Origin: Sporolactobacillus sp. Y61
GTDB taxonomy: Bacteria > Bacillota > Bacilli > Bacillales > Sporolactobacillaceae
DNA: 64,000 bases
Assembly (NCBI RefSeq): GCF_040529185.1
Contig: NZ_CP159510.1
Span: forward strand, 372,001-436,000
Direction: 5' to 3'
Under the pieces are notes generated by a model. That model ran no database searches and had not been told where the DNA came from. It saw nothing but the letters and a program-made list of their open reading frames with translations. A program made the translations under genes and the position numbers. Shown piece by piece: positions 8,105-17,211 of this stretch. Within the stretch, counting starts at the first letter, position 1. Each line of letters opens with the position of its first letter.

Positions 8105-9019
8105 TTATTCGAGCTTGTCTTTGAATCGCTCATATACTGTGCGAACAATATCGTAATCTTTATCGGTTGCTTCCGCAACGCCGTCCCAGGAATAGACATC
8201 GTTCATCACTTTCAAAGCCTCTTTATCGTCATTGATTGACATAAATGCGTTCTTAATTTTCGTTTTCCATTCTTCAGGCATATCTTTACTTACAGAAACA
8301 CCATCATTAGGAATTTTATCTGTATAGCCAATGACTTTGAGCTTGTCCATAACATCCGGAGCATCTTTTTTGACAACGGTTCTTGCATCTTCAAAAGTGG
8401 TTGCAAAATCAGCCTGACCATTGTAAACGGCAAGAACTGCGCTGTCGTGTCCGCCGGCAGCCTGCTGGGTATAGAAGGTTTCCAGATTTTTAACACCCTT
8501 GTCCATCAAAAGTGAACCCGGGAACAGATAACCGGATGTCGACAGTGGATCCGGATATGCCCATTTCAGGCCTTTGGTTTTGGCAATATCGTCAACGGAT
8601 TTGAGTTTAGAATTGGCAGAGACAACAAACTGTGCACGATAAGTATCCGATCCCAGACGAATCGCTTTGACAAGAACTTCTGCATTGGCACGGTCGGCAG
8701 CCTGAACATAACCGAAAGGATTCGTAAAGCCGATATCGATGGTGCCGCTTCTCATACCTTCAACAAGACCGGAGAAATCTGTCATGACCTGTGCTTTAAC
8801 CGGCACGCCCAGTTTTTTCGACAGATAATCCGAAAGCGGCTTAACCGTGTCGGCAATCTGGTCAGCTTCCTGTGACGGAACAAACCCCATAGTCAGTTCT
8901 TTGATTTCTTTTTTGTTTCCGTTTGATCCTGAGTCTCCTGACGCCGAATCGTTATTGCCGCAGGCCGCAAGCAGAAAAACAAGGGCACACGCCATCATGA
9001 CTGCCAGTATTTTCTTCAC
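8105..9019 (-). CDS. phnD: Phosphate/phosphite/phosphonate ABC transporter substrate-binding lipoprotein
   Basis: The GTG at 9019 is taken as start, since GGGGGGAAG lies about seven bases upstream. It yields a 304-residue precursor with signal peptide and lipobox LAAC near residue 19. Translation from an upstream ATG would add 13 residues before the signal peptide. The mature domain has PhnD features: LTMGFVPSQEADQIADTVKP, GTIDIGFTNPFGYV and ANSKLKSVDD. PhnD proteins bind alkylphosphonates or phosphite. It is first in the operon and ends before an internal terminator. Confidence 0.87.
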   Translation of the reverse strand: MKKILAVMMACALVFLLAACGNNDSASGDSGSNGNKKEIKELTMGFVPSQEADQIADTVKPLSDYLSKKLGVPVKAQVMTDFSGLVEGMRSGTIDIGFTNPFGYVQAADRANAEVLVKAIRLGSDTYRAQFVVSANSKLKSVDDIAKTKGLKWAYPDPLSTSGYLFPGSLLMDKGVKNLETFYTQQAAGGHDSAVLAVYNGQADFATTFEDARTVVKKDAPDVMDKLKVIGYTDKIPNDGVSVSKDMPEEWKTKIKNAFMSINDDKEALKVMNDVYSWDGVAEATDKDYDIVRTVYERFKDKLE

Positions 9020-9145
9020 TTCATCTTCCCCCCAAAGAATATGTGTAAATTTTGACAAGCTTCTTTTTCATTATATACTAATCATTCTTACGTTTCGACT
9101 GTGTTTTGTTATTTTATTTATGTTTATTTTTAGATATCTGCGCAT

Positions 9146-9175
9146 AAAAAAAGCTCCCTGATCAGAAGCTTTTCC
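9146..9175 (-). terminator. Terminator after galE
   Basis: On the minus strand AAAAGCTTC pairs with GGAGCTTTT across a 7-base loop and is followed by a T run. It lies just past the galE stop codon. Confidence 0.65.
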
Positions 9176-9188
9176 GTGATTATTCTGT

Positions 9189-10193
9189 TCATTTGTCAGT
9201 CGACGGTGTCGCATAGCCCTCAGGGTGACTGCTGTGCCAGGCCCAGGCATCTGTCAGAATTTCCGGAATATTTGTATGTTCCGGTTTCCAGCCCAGAGTT
9301 TTCTTTGCCTTATCTGATGAAGCAATGAGTGTACTCGGATCACCTGCCCGGCGCGGAGCCACTTCAGCAGGGATCGGCTTTCCGGTAACGTCCCGTGCCG
9401 CCTGGATAATGTCTTTTACTGAGAAGCCTTCGTTTGAACCCAGATTGAAAACATCGCTCTTTCCGCCATGAATCAGATAGCTGAGTGCAAGCCGGTGGGC
9501 AGCAATCAGATCTTCAATGTGAACGTAGTCACGAAGACAGGTTCCATCTTTTGTCGGGTAATCATCACCGAAAATCAGGATTTTTTCCCGCCCGCCGGCA
9601 GCTACCTGAAGTACGATCGGGATCAGATGCGTTTCCGGGTGGTGATCCTCCCCAATATTTCCTGATTTGGCTGCGCCGGCGACATTAAAGTAACGTAAAG
9701 CGACATAGCGCATGCCGTACGCGCGGTCACACCACTTCATCATCTTTTCCATGGTCAGCTTGGTTTCACCGTACGGGTTCGTCGGCTGCGTCGGCATATT
9801 CTCGGTAATCGGTACCTTTTTCGGCTCCCCGTAAGTTGCTGCTGTTGAAGAGAACACAATGTACTTTACATGATTTTCATGCATCACTTCAAGCAGAATC
9901 TGCATGCCGTATACATTGTTATTAAAATATTTCAGCGGCTTTTCCACGGACTCGCCGACGAGCGAATTGGCAGCAAAGTGGATCACGCCCTGAATGGACT
10001 CCCTTTTGAACACGGAATCGAGGAATGCCTTGTCACGGATATCACCCTCATAGAATTTCGCCTGCGGGTGCAACGCTTCCCTGTGTCCGGTCTGCAGATT
10101 GTCGACAACAACCACATCTTTTCCTGCATCAATCAGCTGATGAACCGCGTGTGATCCGATATAACCGGCACCGCCTAATACTAAAATCGACAT
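9189..10193 (-). CDS. galE: UDP-glucose 4-epimerase
   Basis: This 334-residue cytoplasmic enzyme interconverts UDP-glucose and UDP-galactose. It is a short-chain dehydrogenase-type protein with the NAD motif GGAGYIGSH at residues 7-15. The catalytic Ser lies in FSSTAATYG and the catalytic pair YxxxK in NPYGETK near residue 146. The RDYVHIEDL motif is near 222. The start has GGGAGG nine bases upstream. It stands alone, without other gal genes, so it may serve cell-wall polymer precursors as well as galactose use. Confidence 0.95.
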   Translation of the reverse strand: MSILVLGGAGYIGSHAVHQLIDAGKDVVVVDNLQTGHREALHPQAKFYEGDIRDKAFLDSVFKRESIQGVIHFAANSLVGESVEKPLKYFNNNVYGMQILLEVMHENHVKYIVFSSTAATYGEPKKVPITENMPTQPTNPYGETKLTMEKMMKWCDRAYGMRYVALRYFNVAGAAKSGNIGEDHHPETHLIPIVLQVAAGGREKILIFGDDYPTKDGTCLRDYVHIEDLIAAHRLALSYLIHGGKSDVFNLGSNEGFSVKDIIQAARDVTGKPIPAEVAPRRAGDPSTLIASSDKAKKTLGWKPEHTNIPEILTDAWAWHSSHPEGYATPSTDK

Positions 10194-10264
10194 GAACTGA
10201 TACCTCCCGTATGTATAAAGCCTTCTTTATTATACTTCAAGTCCGTCTTACATTTATGAGAAAG

Positions 10265-11800
10265 TTATCGTTTGATAAATTGCAGATTAATCGATGACTG
10301 AAGGGCCCGTTCAACATGTTTCTTGTGCTTTTGTGCAGCCTGTTCTTCAAAATAGGCATCATCATGGTAAAACACCGAAAAATGGAGCTTTTTCTTCGCT
10401 GTCTGCTGAACGGTGACTTCATCAACGACGTGTTGTCTTGTCCGGTCAAAATCGTGAGCAAGCCGCAAAACCGCTCCCAGCGTTTCATACATTTTCAACT
10501 CATTTTTACTCACTATTTTCGCAAAGGGAGCGGCAAAGTCAAGCAGTTTTGAACGATTCTTGAAAGAAGCAATCAGGGCAACAGCCAGTCTGTCGGGGTG
10601 ACTGATGCCGTTAATATTAATATTGGTAAGCAGATAGAATGTATGGGCACTGCTGGACTCATTATTTACATATTCGCCTAAATAGGCCAGATCGGCGCTG
10701 TGCGAGAGCAGCCAGGCCGACCGTTTCTCCGGAAATGACCGACTGATAAATGGAAGAATGCCGTCAAAGATCTGAAAGGCCAGTTTTTTGACATAGTTCG
10801 TGTGATGATAATCCAGATTAAAGTTCCGCCTTAAATGGCGAATACTTTCATTAAGGACATAAGGAATTTGGTTCATCCCCCGCTGCCTGAGCATCCACTC
10901 ATAAAAGACGCCTTCCCTGAGCCCTTCACCGCTCAGAATGAACTGATCACCCTGATTCAGTTTTACCAGCATATTAATGACTGCAGAAGCCGGAAGAATG
11001 ATGTCCGCTCTGTCTTTGGAAAGCCCGTCCATCGATTCCCGCTCGCTCAGGGACATCGATGCGAGTTCGTGAGTCAGGTGGTTCAGCCGGGCCCGCGGAA
11101 GGGTGTACTGGTGCAGGCCCACCATCGGATAATGCTGCTGCATCTGATCAATCCGCGCCAGATTACGGGCCGTTCCGCCGATACCAATAACCGGAAGATT
11201 CTGATTGACCAGCCAGTCATAAGCGGAGAATGTCTTCTTCAGAAAATCTTCCAGCTTATCCCGTGCTTTCGGATCCCCTCCGGCGTAATATGTCTTATAA
11301 AGGGTCACCGCCCCAAAGGCGAATGAATGGGCATGGATCATCTCCCGGTTGCGAAAGACGGTCACTTCCGTACTGCCGCCGCCAATATCGATTGAAATTC
11401 CGTTTTCGATATAAGTTGAATTAATAATGGCATAATACCCGTAATAAGCCTCTTTCAACCCGGAAAGCAGGCGGATCGTGAGACCTGTGCGCTCTTTAAC
11501 CCGGGCGAATACCTGATCCCGATTCTTCGCCTTTCGCATGGCGGCAGTTGCCACTGCATCAATAGCTGTTATGTTTTTCTCTCTGGAAATGATGGATCGA
11601 AACCGTTGAAGAACCGTTAACAGAATGGAAATACCGGTTTCACTTAATTGATCATGTGCATCTATGTAGTTGCTCAGTCTGGCTACTGCTTTAAAATTCA
11701 GCAGCTCTTCAAAAAAATAATGCTTATCTATGCCGATGACCACCAGCCGGATGGAGTTCGAACCAATGTCAATCATGACATGTTTCTGTACGATCTCCAT
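10265..11800 (-). CDS. ppx: Exopolyphosphatase (Ppx/GppA family)
   Basis: The ATG at 11800 is chosen because AAAGGAGGGAG lies just upstream; an earlier in-frame start at 11839 has no site. The 511-residue product belongs to the ASKHA-fold Ppx/GppA family. It shows DIGSNSIRLVV at residues 10-20 and DIGGGSTEVTVF near 136, the two phosphate-binding loops. A C-terminal HD-like helical domain follows after about residue 310. It releases phosphate from the ends of polyphosphate or acts on pppGpp. The next gene upstream is ppk2, which supports a polyphosphate role. Confidence 0.88.
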   Translation of the reverse strand: MEIVQKHVMIDIGSNSIRLVVIGIDKHYFFEELLNFKAVARLSNYIDAHDQLSETGISILLTVLQRFRSIISREKNITAIDAVATAAMRKAKNRDQVFARVKERTGLTIRLLSGLKEAYYGYYAIINSTYIENGISIDIGGGSTEVTVFRNREMIHAHSFAFGAVTLYKTYYAGGDPKARDKLEDFLKKTFSAYDWLVNQNLPVIGIGGTARNLARIDQMQQHYPMVGLHQYTLPRARLNHLTHELASMSLSERESMDGLSKDRADIILPASAVINMLVKLNQGDQFILSGEGLREGVFYEWMLRQRGMNQIPYVLNESIRHLRRNFNLDYHHTNYVKKLAFQIFDGILPFISRSFPEKRSAWLLSHSADLAYLGEYVNNESSSAHTFYLLTNININGISHPDRLAVALIASFKNRSKLLDFAAPFAKIVSKNELKMYETLGAVLRLAHDFDRTRQHVVDEVTVQQTAKKKLHFSVFYHDDAYFEEQAAQKHKKHVERALQSSINLQFIKR

Positions 11801-11874
11801 AAACTCCCTCCTTTTCACTCCCTTAAAAGTATAGCGCATTCGGAAGTTTTGTGCCGCTCACAATGGATGAAGGA

Positions 11875-12723
11875 TTAATGTGAACGTTCGGCAGATGTTT
11901 CTTCCTGCTTCCCGGCAGATGCGTCAGTCTGATCATCCTTTCCTTTTGTCGTCTGTGTTTTTTTCATTTTATCGGGATAAAGAGGAAGCGCGACCTCGCG
12001 TTTTGTCAGCTCGTTTTCAATCGCGCGGACCATCTGTCTGATCACGGCCACCCGCGCATACCATTTACTGTTGGCAGGAATGATATGCCAGGGGGCGAAG
12101 CTGTTGTCTGTCTTCGCGAACATCTCTTCCGCCGCAATTTGGTAATCCTTCCACTTCGCCCGGTTACGCCAGTCCTCTTCAGTGATCTTCCAGCGCTTTA
12201 ATGGATTGGCCTGCCTTTCCCGGAAACGCTTCAGCTGTTCATCATTACTGATATGGAGCCAGAACTTTTCAATAATATAGTGATCATCGGTCAGCAGTTT
12301 TTCAAAACAGTTGATTTCATCATAGGCCCGCTGCCATTCCTCTTCCTTTGCAAATCCTTCAACACGTTCAACGAGCACCCGTCCGTACCAGGAGCGGTCA
12401 AAGATGGCGATTTGCCCGTATTGAGGAATTTTTCGCCAGAATCGCTGCAGATAATGATATCTTTTCTCATGGGGTGCCGGAGCAGCAATGGAAGACACCC
12501 GCACCCCTCTGGGATCAAGATTGGCAACGGCCCGTTTGATGGCTCCGCCTTTGCCCGCGGCATCCCATCCTTCAAATACAAAAATGACTGCTATGCCACG
12601 CTCGACAAGGACATGCTGCAGCGTCAGCAGTCTCAGCTGATACTTTCTGAGTTTCTTTTCATATTTCTTTTTATTCTTCATTGTTTTTGTCAGATCAACA
12701 TGATCCAGACGGGTTTCCTTCAC
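11875..12723 (-). CDS. ppk2: Polyphosphate kinase 2 family protein
   Basis: This 282-residue protein starts at GTG with GGGAG ten bases upstream. Walker A is FEGWDAAGKGG near residue 50, and the lid/Walker B region is FDRSWYGRVLVERVEGF near 107. PPK2 enzymes transfer phosphate between polyphosphate and nucleoside mono- or diphosphates. The tail after residue 250 is charged and probably disordered. It lies between a flavin reductase gene and ppx and is probably co-transcribed. Which PPK2 class (AMP, ADP or both) it belongs to cannot be told by eye. Confidence 0.9.
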   Translation of the reverse strand: MKETRLDHVDLTKTMKNKKKYEKKLRKYQLRLLTLQHVLVERGIAVIFVFEGWDAAGKGGAIKRAVANLDPRGVRVSSIAAPAPHEKRYHYLQRFWRKIPQYGQIAIFDRSWYGRVLVERVEGFAKEEEWQRAYDEINCFEKLLTDDHYIIEKFWLHISNDEQLKRFRERQANPLKRWKITEEDWRNRAKWKDYQIAAEEMFAKTDNSFAPWHIIPANSKWYARVAVIRQMVRAIENELTKREVALPLYPDKMKKTQTTKGKDDQTDASAGKQEETSAERSH

Positions 12724-12729
12724 TATTTT

Positions 12730-13281
12730 TCAACTCCCTTTCATATCTTTGCATCGTTTATCCTTTATCATTTGAAACATTTCATCCATCTGACGTTCAA
12801 TCCTCCGCTGTATGTCCGGATCAGGCAGAGGATTTTCAGCCTGTTTATCCACTTTCCTGTCTAAAAGATAGACGCCGGGGAGCGGTTTTCCCTTCATAAA
12901 TGCGAGGACCGGCTTCAGGGCAAAGTCCAGTGCCATGAAATGTTTCTCCGTCCCCCCGATCATCAGTGGAAGAACTGGCTTTCCTCCGAATACATCTCTG
13001 GGCAACAGATCAAGCAATGCCTTTAATATGCCCGTCATAAAAAGATTGTACACGGGTGAAGCAATAACATAGCCGTCCGCCTCAGACAGCGCTTCCAGCA
13101 TCCCGTGAAGTGGCTCCCCGCGATAATCCGGCTGAAAAAACTGCCCCGGGGGAAGATCACGTACCGAATAAGTGCTGACCCTGACGCCACGTTTTTCAAA
13201 CTGTTTTCCTATATAATTAAGGACCGTATCGGTTCGGGAGGCGGATGCCGGGCTTCCCGAGATCATGACAATTCTATCCAT
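12730..13281 (-). CDS. NADPH-dependent FMN reductase-like protein
   Basis: This 183-residue flavodoxin-fold protein has the FMN phosphate loop SGSPASASRTDTVLN at residues 7-21. The second flavin loop is SPVYNLFMTGILKALLDLLP near 77, and MIGGTEKHF follows near 110. It resembles the SsuE/azobenzene reductase family. ATG 13281 has GGAGGC nine bases upstream. It is the first gene of a unit with ppk2 and probably ppx. The substrate is not evident, and a link to polyphosphate is positional only. Confidence 0.8.
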   Translation of the reverse strand: MDRIVMISGSPASASRTDTVLNYIGKQFEKRGVRVSTYSVRDLPPGQFFQPDYRGEPLHGMLEALSEADGYVIASPVYNLFMTGILKALLDLLPRDVFGGKPVLPLMIGGTEKHFMALDFALKPVLAFMKGKPLPGVYLLDRKVDKQAENPLPDPDIQRRIERQMDEMFQMIKDKRCKDMKGS

Positions 13282-13441
13282 TAATTCTCTGCCTCCATTC
13301 AACCCTGCTTCAACGGACGATTCTTAGTCAGATTATGAATAAATCCGGATTATGTTGCTGCAGGCATATTTCGTCTTCTGAAGGCCACACTAATCAGGAC
13401 GGTTCATCCGTCCAAACTATAACAGAAAGCTGTGAATCACC

Positions 13442-13621
13442 TTGGCGGAAAAAAAACATTCAGAAGAAAAGCACAACTCCAACGGTCTTGCATCCCGTGC
13501 ATTCAGCGAAGAATTAGCTCAGCCCATGGATGAACATTCGGTCGAAGAACGGGAACGCGCGCAGCGTACCGGCGACGAATATGGCTCTGATTCCAAAAAA
13601 GAGCACAGCGAAAAGAAATAA
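13442..13621 (+). CDS. Small charged hypothetical protein (59 residues, TTG start)
   Basis: An open frame without an ATG at its start encodes a hydrophilic, Glu/Lys-rich protein: LAEKKHSEEKHNSNG at the N-terminus, FSEELAQPMDEHSVEERERA in the middle, and a lysine-rich end. A strong Rho-independent terminator begins 8 bases after the stop codon on the same strand, which argues for a real gene. The start is uncertain: no clear ribosome site precedes the TTG, and an internal ATG lies at 13526. The middle part faintly recalls small spore proteins such as YfhD, but I do not assign a family. Confidence 0.5.
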   Translation: MAEKKHSEEKHNSNGLASRAFSEELAQPMDEHSVEERERAQRTGDEYGSDSKKEHSEKK

Positions 13622-13628
13622 TTTAAGA

Positions 13629-13668
13629 AAAAAGGATCTGCGGCATGCTCCGCGGATCCTTTTTTATC
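13629..13668 (+). terminator. Terminator after the small charged ORF
   Basis: GGATCTGCGG and CCGCGGATCC form a stem with a 6-base loop, preceded by A residues and followed by TTTTTTA. Confidence 0.85.
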
Positions 13669-13765
13669 CCGCATTAACAGTAAGACGCCCCCTCAGGGTA
13701 CGAGTTCAACTGACAGTCAGTGGCGGATGAAGAAAATCCCCACTGTCTGACGTTTCACTTTATTC
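13660..13765 (+). repeat. Interspersed repeat family 2, copy 1
   Basis: The stretch begins TTTATCCCGCATTAACAG and contains GTAAGACGCCCCCTCAGG, then ends with CCCCACTGTCTGACGTTTCA. These match the start, middle and end of copies at 28.1 and 31.0 kb. It lies in the 3' flank of the UPF0210 gene, in the same orientation on the plus strand as the other copies. Confidence 0.6.
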
Positions 13766-13844
13766 AGGATGCAAACCCATGGAAACCTGGAAAACCTGAC
13801 TTAAGTATAACAGAAGTGGGATATCGATCGGCATGATCTGCTTC

Positions 13845-15200
13845 TCAATTTTTGAACGAATGGATCGGCGATGGAATACGCCCGCCCCGTGCAATGAAAT
13901 CTGATGAGGAGTATGGGCTGACGGCCATAACCGGTGCATGACCGAGCAGACCACCGAACACCACCTGATCCCCGACTTTCTTTCCCGGGGCGGGAATGAC
14001 ACGTACGGCCGTCGTCTTATTATTGATCACACCGATTGCCGCTTCATCCGCTATCATCGCTGAAATGGTTTCAGATGGCGTCTCACCGGGAATCGCGATC
14101 ATATCCAGACCGACTGAGCAGACCGCCGTCATCGCTTCAAGTTTGGACAGACTCAGCGACCCCTTCTCCACCGCCTCAATCATGCCGGCATCTTCCGAAA
14201 CAGGTATGAAGGCCCCACTGAGCCCGCCGACATGACTGCAGGCCATCACGCCGCCCTTTTTCACCGCATCATTTAATAAGGCAAGGGCCGCCGTCGTACC
14301 ATGTGTGCCGGCAGATTCAAGTCCCATTTCTTCAAGAATACGGGCGACCGAATCACCAACAGCCGGAGTCGGTGCAAGCGACAGATCAACAATACCGGCT
14401 GGAACACCCAGCCGCTGCGAGGCCTCATGCCCGACAAGCTGCCCCATCCTTGTAATTTTGAAGGCAATTTTCTTCACCGTCTCGGAAACGACATCAAATG
14501 GCTTTCCTTTAACCTTCTCAAGTGCCCGTTTCACAACACCTGGTCCGCTGACGCCGACATTCAGGATGCATTCTGCTTCGCCGACACCATGAAAGGCACC
14601 GGCCATAAAAGGATTATCCTCGACAGCATTGGCAAATATGACCAGTTTTGCACAGCCCAGACCCTGATCATCCGCTGTTCGTTCAGCCGTCTTTTTCACA
14701 ACCCGTCCCATTTCAGCGACCGCATCCATATTAATACCGGCTTTTGTCGAACCCACGTTAACTGAAGAGCAGACCCGCCCGGTTTCAGCCAGGGCTTCAG
14801 GAATGGAGGCAATCAGCTTACGATCCCCTGAAGTACAGCCCTTCTGCACCAGTGCACTGAATCCGCCGATAAAATTAACACCTGTTGTTTCAGCTGCTGC
14901 ATCCAGCGTTTTCGCAAAAGCTGTATAATCCTGATCCTGCGATGCACCGGCAACGATGGACACCGGGGTCACTGAAATCCGTTTATGAATGATCGGGATG
15001 CCAAACTCATTTTCAATATCCTCACCTGTACGCACCAGGTTTTCAGCCAGGCGGGTAATCTTGTCGTAGATCTTATCCCGTGCCCGTTTTCCATCACTGT
15101 CTATACAGTCCAGTAATGAGATGCCCATCGTAATCGTCCGGATATCAAGCTGTTCTTCCTCGATCATCCGGATGGTCTCTAATATCTGTTTTGTTTCCAT
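13845..15200 (-). CDS. UPF0210 (DUF711, PFL family) protein
   Basis: This 451-residue cytoplasmic protein matches the conserved UPF0210 family, distantly related to pyruvate formate-lyase-type folds. Visible family stretches are [13 protein letters not shown] near residue 20, [14 protein letters not shown] near 115, and [17 protein letters not shown] near 325. GGAGG lies nine bases upstream of the start. It follows the ACT-domain gene UPF0237 by 24 bases. The two genes are neighbours in many Firmicutes and their biochemical role is not established. Confidence 0.92.
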   Translation of the reverse strand: METKQILETIRMIEEEQLDIRTITMGISLLDCIDSDGKRARDKIYDKITRLAENLVRTGEDIENEFGIPIIHKRISVTPVSIVAGASQDQDYTAFAKTLDAAAETTGVNFIGGFSALVQKGCTSGDRKLIASIPEALAETGRVCSSVNVGSTKAGINMDAVAEMGRVVKKTAERTADDQGLGCAKLVIFANAVEDNPFMAGAFHGVGEAECILNVGVSGPGVVKRALEKVKGKPFDVVSETVKKIAFKITRMGQLVGHEASQRLGVPAGIVDLSLAPTPAVGDSVARILEEMGLESAGTHGTTAALALLNDAVKKGGVMACSHVGGLSGAFIPVSEDAGMIEAVEKGSLSLSKLEAMTAVCSVGLDMIAIPGETPSETISAMIADEAAIGVINNKTTAVRVIPAPGKKVGDQVVFGGLLGHAPVMAVSPYSSSDFIARGGRIPSPIHSFKN

Positions 15201-15224
15201 TTTCTCTGAAAACCTCCGTATGCA

Positions 15225-15494
15225 TTATAAGCTGTGCATTGATGTAAAAATTTCTTCCCGCTGGACCTTAATCTGAACGTTTAATTCAGTACCCTTTTCT
15301 GTCATCGCCTTTTTGATATCACCAAAATGTTCTCCGGCCTCTGTCAGGTCAAGAATCATCATCATCGTGAAATAGCCGTTCATAATCGTCTGCGACACGT
15401 CAAGTATATTCACATGTAAGTCGGCCAGTTTACCACTGACTCCGGCTATAATTCCCACCTTATCCTTACCGATAACCGTTAAAATTGCTTTCAC
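15225..15494 (-). CDS. ACT domain protein UPF0237
   Basis: The GTG at 15494 is chosen because GGGAG lies eight bases upstream and the resulting 89 residues equal the usual family length. The protein is a single ACT domain: ILTVIGKDKVGIIAGVSGKL at the start, then VNILDVSQTIMNGYF. ACT domains bind small ligands, often amino acids. Coupling to UPF0210 suggests it senses a ligand for that protein; this is inference. Confidence 0.88.
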   Translation of the reverse strand: MKAILTVIGKDKVGIIAGVSGKLADLHVNILDVSQTIMNGYFTMMMILDLTEAGEHFGDIKKAMTEKGTELNVQIKVQREEIFTSMHSL

Positions 15495-15608
15495 CTTCGA
15501 CACTCCCTGTCTGATCTTTTTATCTGCCTGAACCCGGCGACTGAGCATTGACAAAAACGCTTTATTTATATAAGATTATAACTGTCTTTTAAACGAAAAT
15601 CAGAATAT

Positions 15609-15679
15609 GCGGGTGTAGTTTAATGGTAAAATTAGAGCTTCCCAAGCTCTCGTCGTGGGTTCGATTCCCATCACCCGCT
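15609..15679 (+). tRNA. tRNA-Gly (anticodon CCC)
   Basis: The 71-base cloverleaf has acceptor GCGGGTG paired with CACCCGC, a short D arm (AATGGTAAA), anticodon stem AGAGC/GCTCT with loop TTCCCAA, and T loop GGTTCGATTCC. The anticodon CCC reads GGG (glycine). The 3' CCA is not encoded. Confidence 0.95.
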
Positions 15680-15687
15680 TCACTTAC

Positions 15688-15722
15688 CAGGGAACGGAGA
15701 TCTGTCCGTTCCCTTTCATTTT
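15688..15722 (+). terminator. Terminator after tRNA-Gly
   Basis: AGGGAACGGA and TCCGTTCCCT form a 10-bp stem with a 6-base loop followed by a T-rich tract. Confidence 0.8.
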
Positions 15723-15740
15723 CCCTTTTTTCGCTTCCGT

Positions 15741-16337
15741 TCAGATGCTCGTGACCTTACCGAACGATTTCAGGTGATCAATCCGGTTATAGTCAACAAT
15801 GTCCCATGAATCACCCTGTGAGCGAATATGGCTGATGCACGTATTAAACAATTTGGTTTTTCCTGTGCCTATCTCTCCGCTTGAAAGCGTGGCAAGGATT
15901 ACATTAATCAGTCCGCCATGAGCAACCAGGAGAACAGATTCATCCTGATACCTGCCGCGAATCTGATCCAGACCGGCCATCACACGTTTCTGAATTGAGC
16001 TGAATGGCTCCATGCCCGGGATATGTCCATCGGGAAAATGGCTATCTCTTTCATTTACTGTCATTCCAGATGCCCGTCCATAATCCTTCTCAATAAAATT
16101 ACTGTTGACAAACAGTGGTAAATGGCCGACATAGTGGTTACAAATCAACGCCGTTTCTTTTGCCCTTAACAGCGGGCTGGAATATACGGCCGAAAATGTC
16201 GAACCCCTCAGGTACCTGCCGACGATCATCGCCTGCTGCTCGCCCCTCTCATTCAGTGGGATATCCTCCCGTCCCTGCAGTTTTCCCATCGCGTTCCAGT
16301 CTGTTTCGCCATGCCTTACGAGGCATATTGCCGTCAT
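15741..16337 (-). CDS. Histidine phosphatase family protein (phosphoglycerate mutase-like)
   Basis: This 198-residue protein has the histidine phosphatase signature LVRHGETDWN at residues 6-15, the arginine of SSPLLRAKET near 60, and the second catalytic His in LLVAHGGLINV near 140. The RBS GGAGGATG is four bases from the ATG. It could be a broad-specificity phosphatase (PhoE type), a cofactor-dependent mutase or a CobC-like enzyme. No context separates these. Confidence 0.85.
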   Translation of the reverse strand: MTAICLVRHGETDWNAMGKLQGREDIPLNERGEQQAMIVGRYLRGSTFSAVYSSPLLRAKETALICNHYVGHLPLFVNSNFIEKDYGRASGMTVNERDSHFPDGHIPGMEPFSSIQKRVMAGLDQIRGRYQDESVLLVAHGGLINVILATLSSGEIGTGKTKLFNTCISHIRSQGDSWDIVDYNRIDHLKSFGKVTSI

Positions 16338-16515
16338 CGTTCATCCTCCATCTGTCTGTTACCTGAACACAGCTCAGAAAGCCTCTGTTTTCTGAGCCTG
16401 TGCTACAGATATTTTTTGATTTTTTGACCCGTTAAAAACATTATAACGAAAATATACCGTCCGTGTTTCATACAAAAAGAAACTTTTTTTATTGATCAGA
16501 GATTCGTCCCGCAGG

Positions 16516-17115
16516 TCAGCCTGCTGATCCACAAAGCTGCGCGATATGATAGCGAAGCAGCGACACCATCGTTTCCGGAGTGAGCCGGTCCGGGCGCAAT
16601 AAGCCATGTACCGCCAGACCATCCAGAAGGGCATACAGTCTTTCAGTTTCCAGCCGGCGGTTGATAGCCCGGCTGATCAGCCCGGAGCCGGAAAGCCGGT
16701 CGATGACTATCGAACAGGCTAAACGCAGTTTATCATCCATTTCATCACATAAAGATCTGAAAACCGGACGATGGATCACTCCGGCCGTAAACGCATACCA
16801 CACCTCCATTTCCAGCCGTTGTTCCTTATTAAGGGGTAAAAACTGACTTAAAAGCTGGACGGATCGTTCTACCGGTGTACCGGAAAAGGTAAGCTTCTGA
16901 AAACGTCCTTCAATCCTGTCTATGACCAGCTTCATGGAAAATAACAGCAGATCTTCCTGGCTGTTGAAATAGTGGCGCATCGCTCCCGCAGATAAGCCGG
17001 CTTCATGAGAAACTTTTCGGACCGTTGCGCCTGATATACCCTCATTTCTGATTGTACGCCAGCAGGCTTCTGCTACTTTTTGTTTTCTTTGATCATGATC
17101 TACTTTTTTTGGCAT
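16516..17115 (-). CDS. TetR-family transcriptional regulator
   Basis: This 199-residue regulator has an N-terminal helix-turn-helix (residues 8-55: GISGATVRKVSHEAGLSAGA, then MRHYF) followed by a ligand-binding helical domain typical of TetR_C_6-like/BetI-like members. ATG 17115 is used; the ribosome site is poor. It is divergent from a membrane protein gene at 17212. A near-perfect inverted repeat lies between them and is the obvious operator. It likely represses both itself and its neighbour. Confidence 0.88.
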   Translation of the reverse strand: MPKKVDHDQRKQKVAEACWRTIRNEGISGATVRKVSHEAGLSAGAMRHYFNSQEDLLLFSMKLVIDRIEGRFQKLTFSGTPVERSVQLLSQFLPLNKEQRLEMEVWYAFTAGVIHRPVFRSLCDEMDDKLRLACSIVIDRLSGSGLISRAINRRLETERLYALLDGLAVHGLLRPDRLTPETMVSLLRYHIAQLCGSAG

Positions 17116-17152
17116 ATCCAAAGTATAACATGGTTGATTTAAATCATACAGT

Positions 17153-17186
17153 TGTGTTAAAATGTTTTTAACACATTTGTGTTAAA
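17153..17186. promoter_or_regulatory. TetR operator: inverted repeat plus a third half-site
   Basis: TGTGTTAAAA and TTTTAACACA (17153-17175) form a perfect 10-bp inverted repeat with a 3-base spacer. A third copy, TGTGTTAAA, follows at 17178-17186. The site sits between the divergent TetR gene and the membrane protein gene. Confidence 0.75.
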
Positions 17187-17211
17187 TTAAACAGCGGGGA
17201 GAAAATGGTAT

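Noticed and set aside
16366..16404. Inverted repeat CTCAGAAA/TTTCTGAG as the TetR-gene terminator
   Set aside because: The stem is fair, but on the minus strand no T run follows, so termination there is unsupported.
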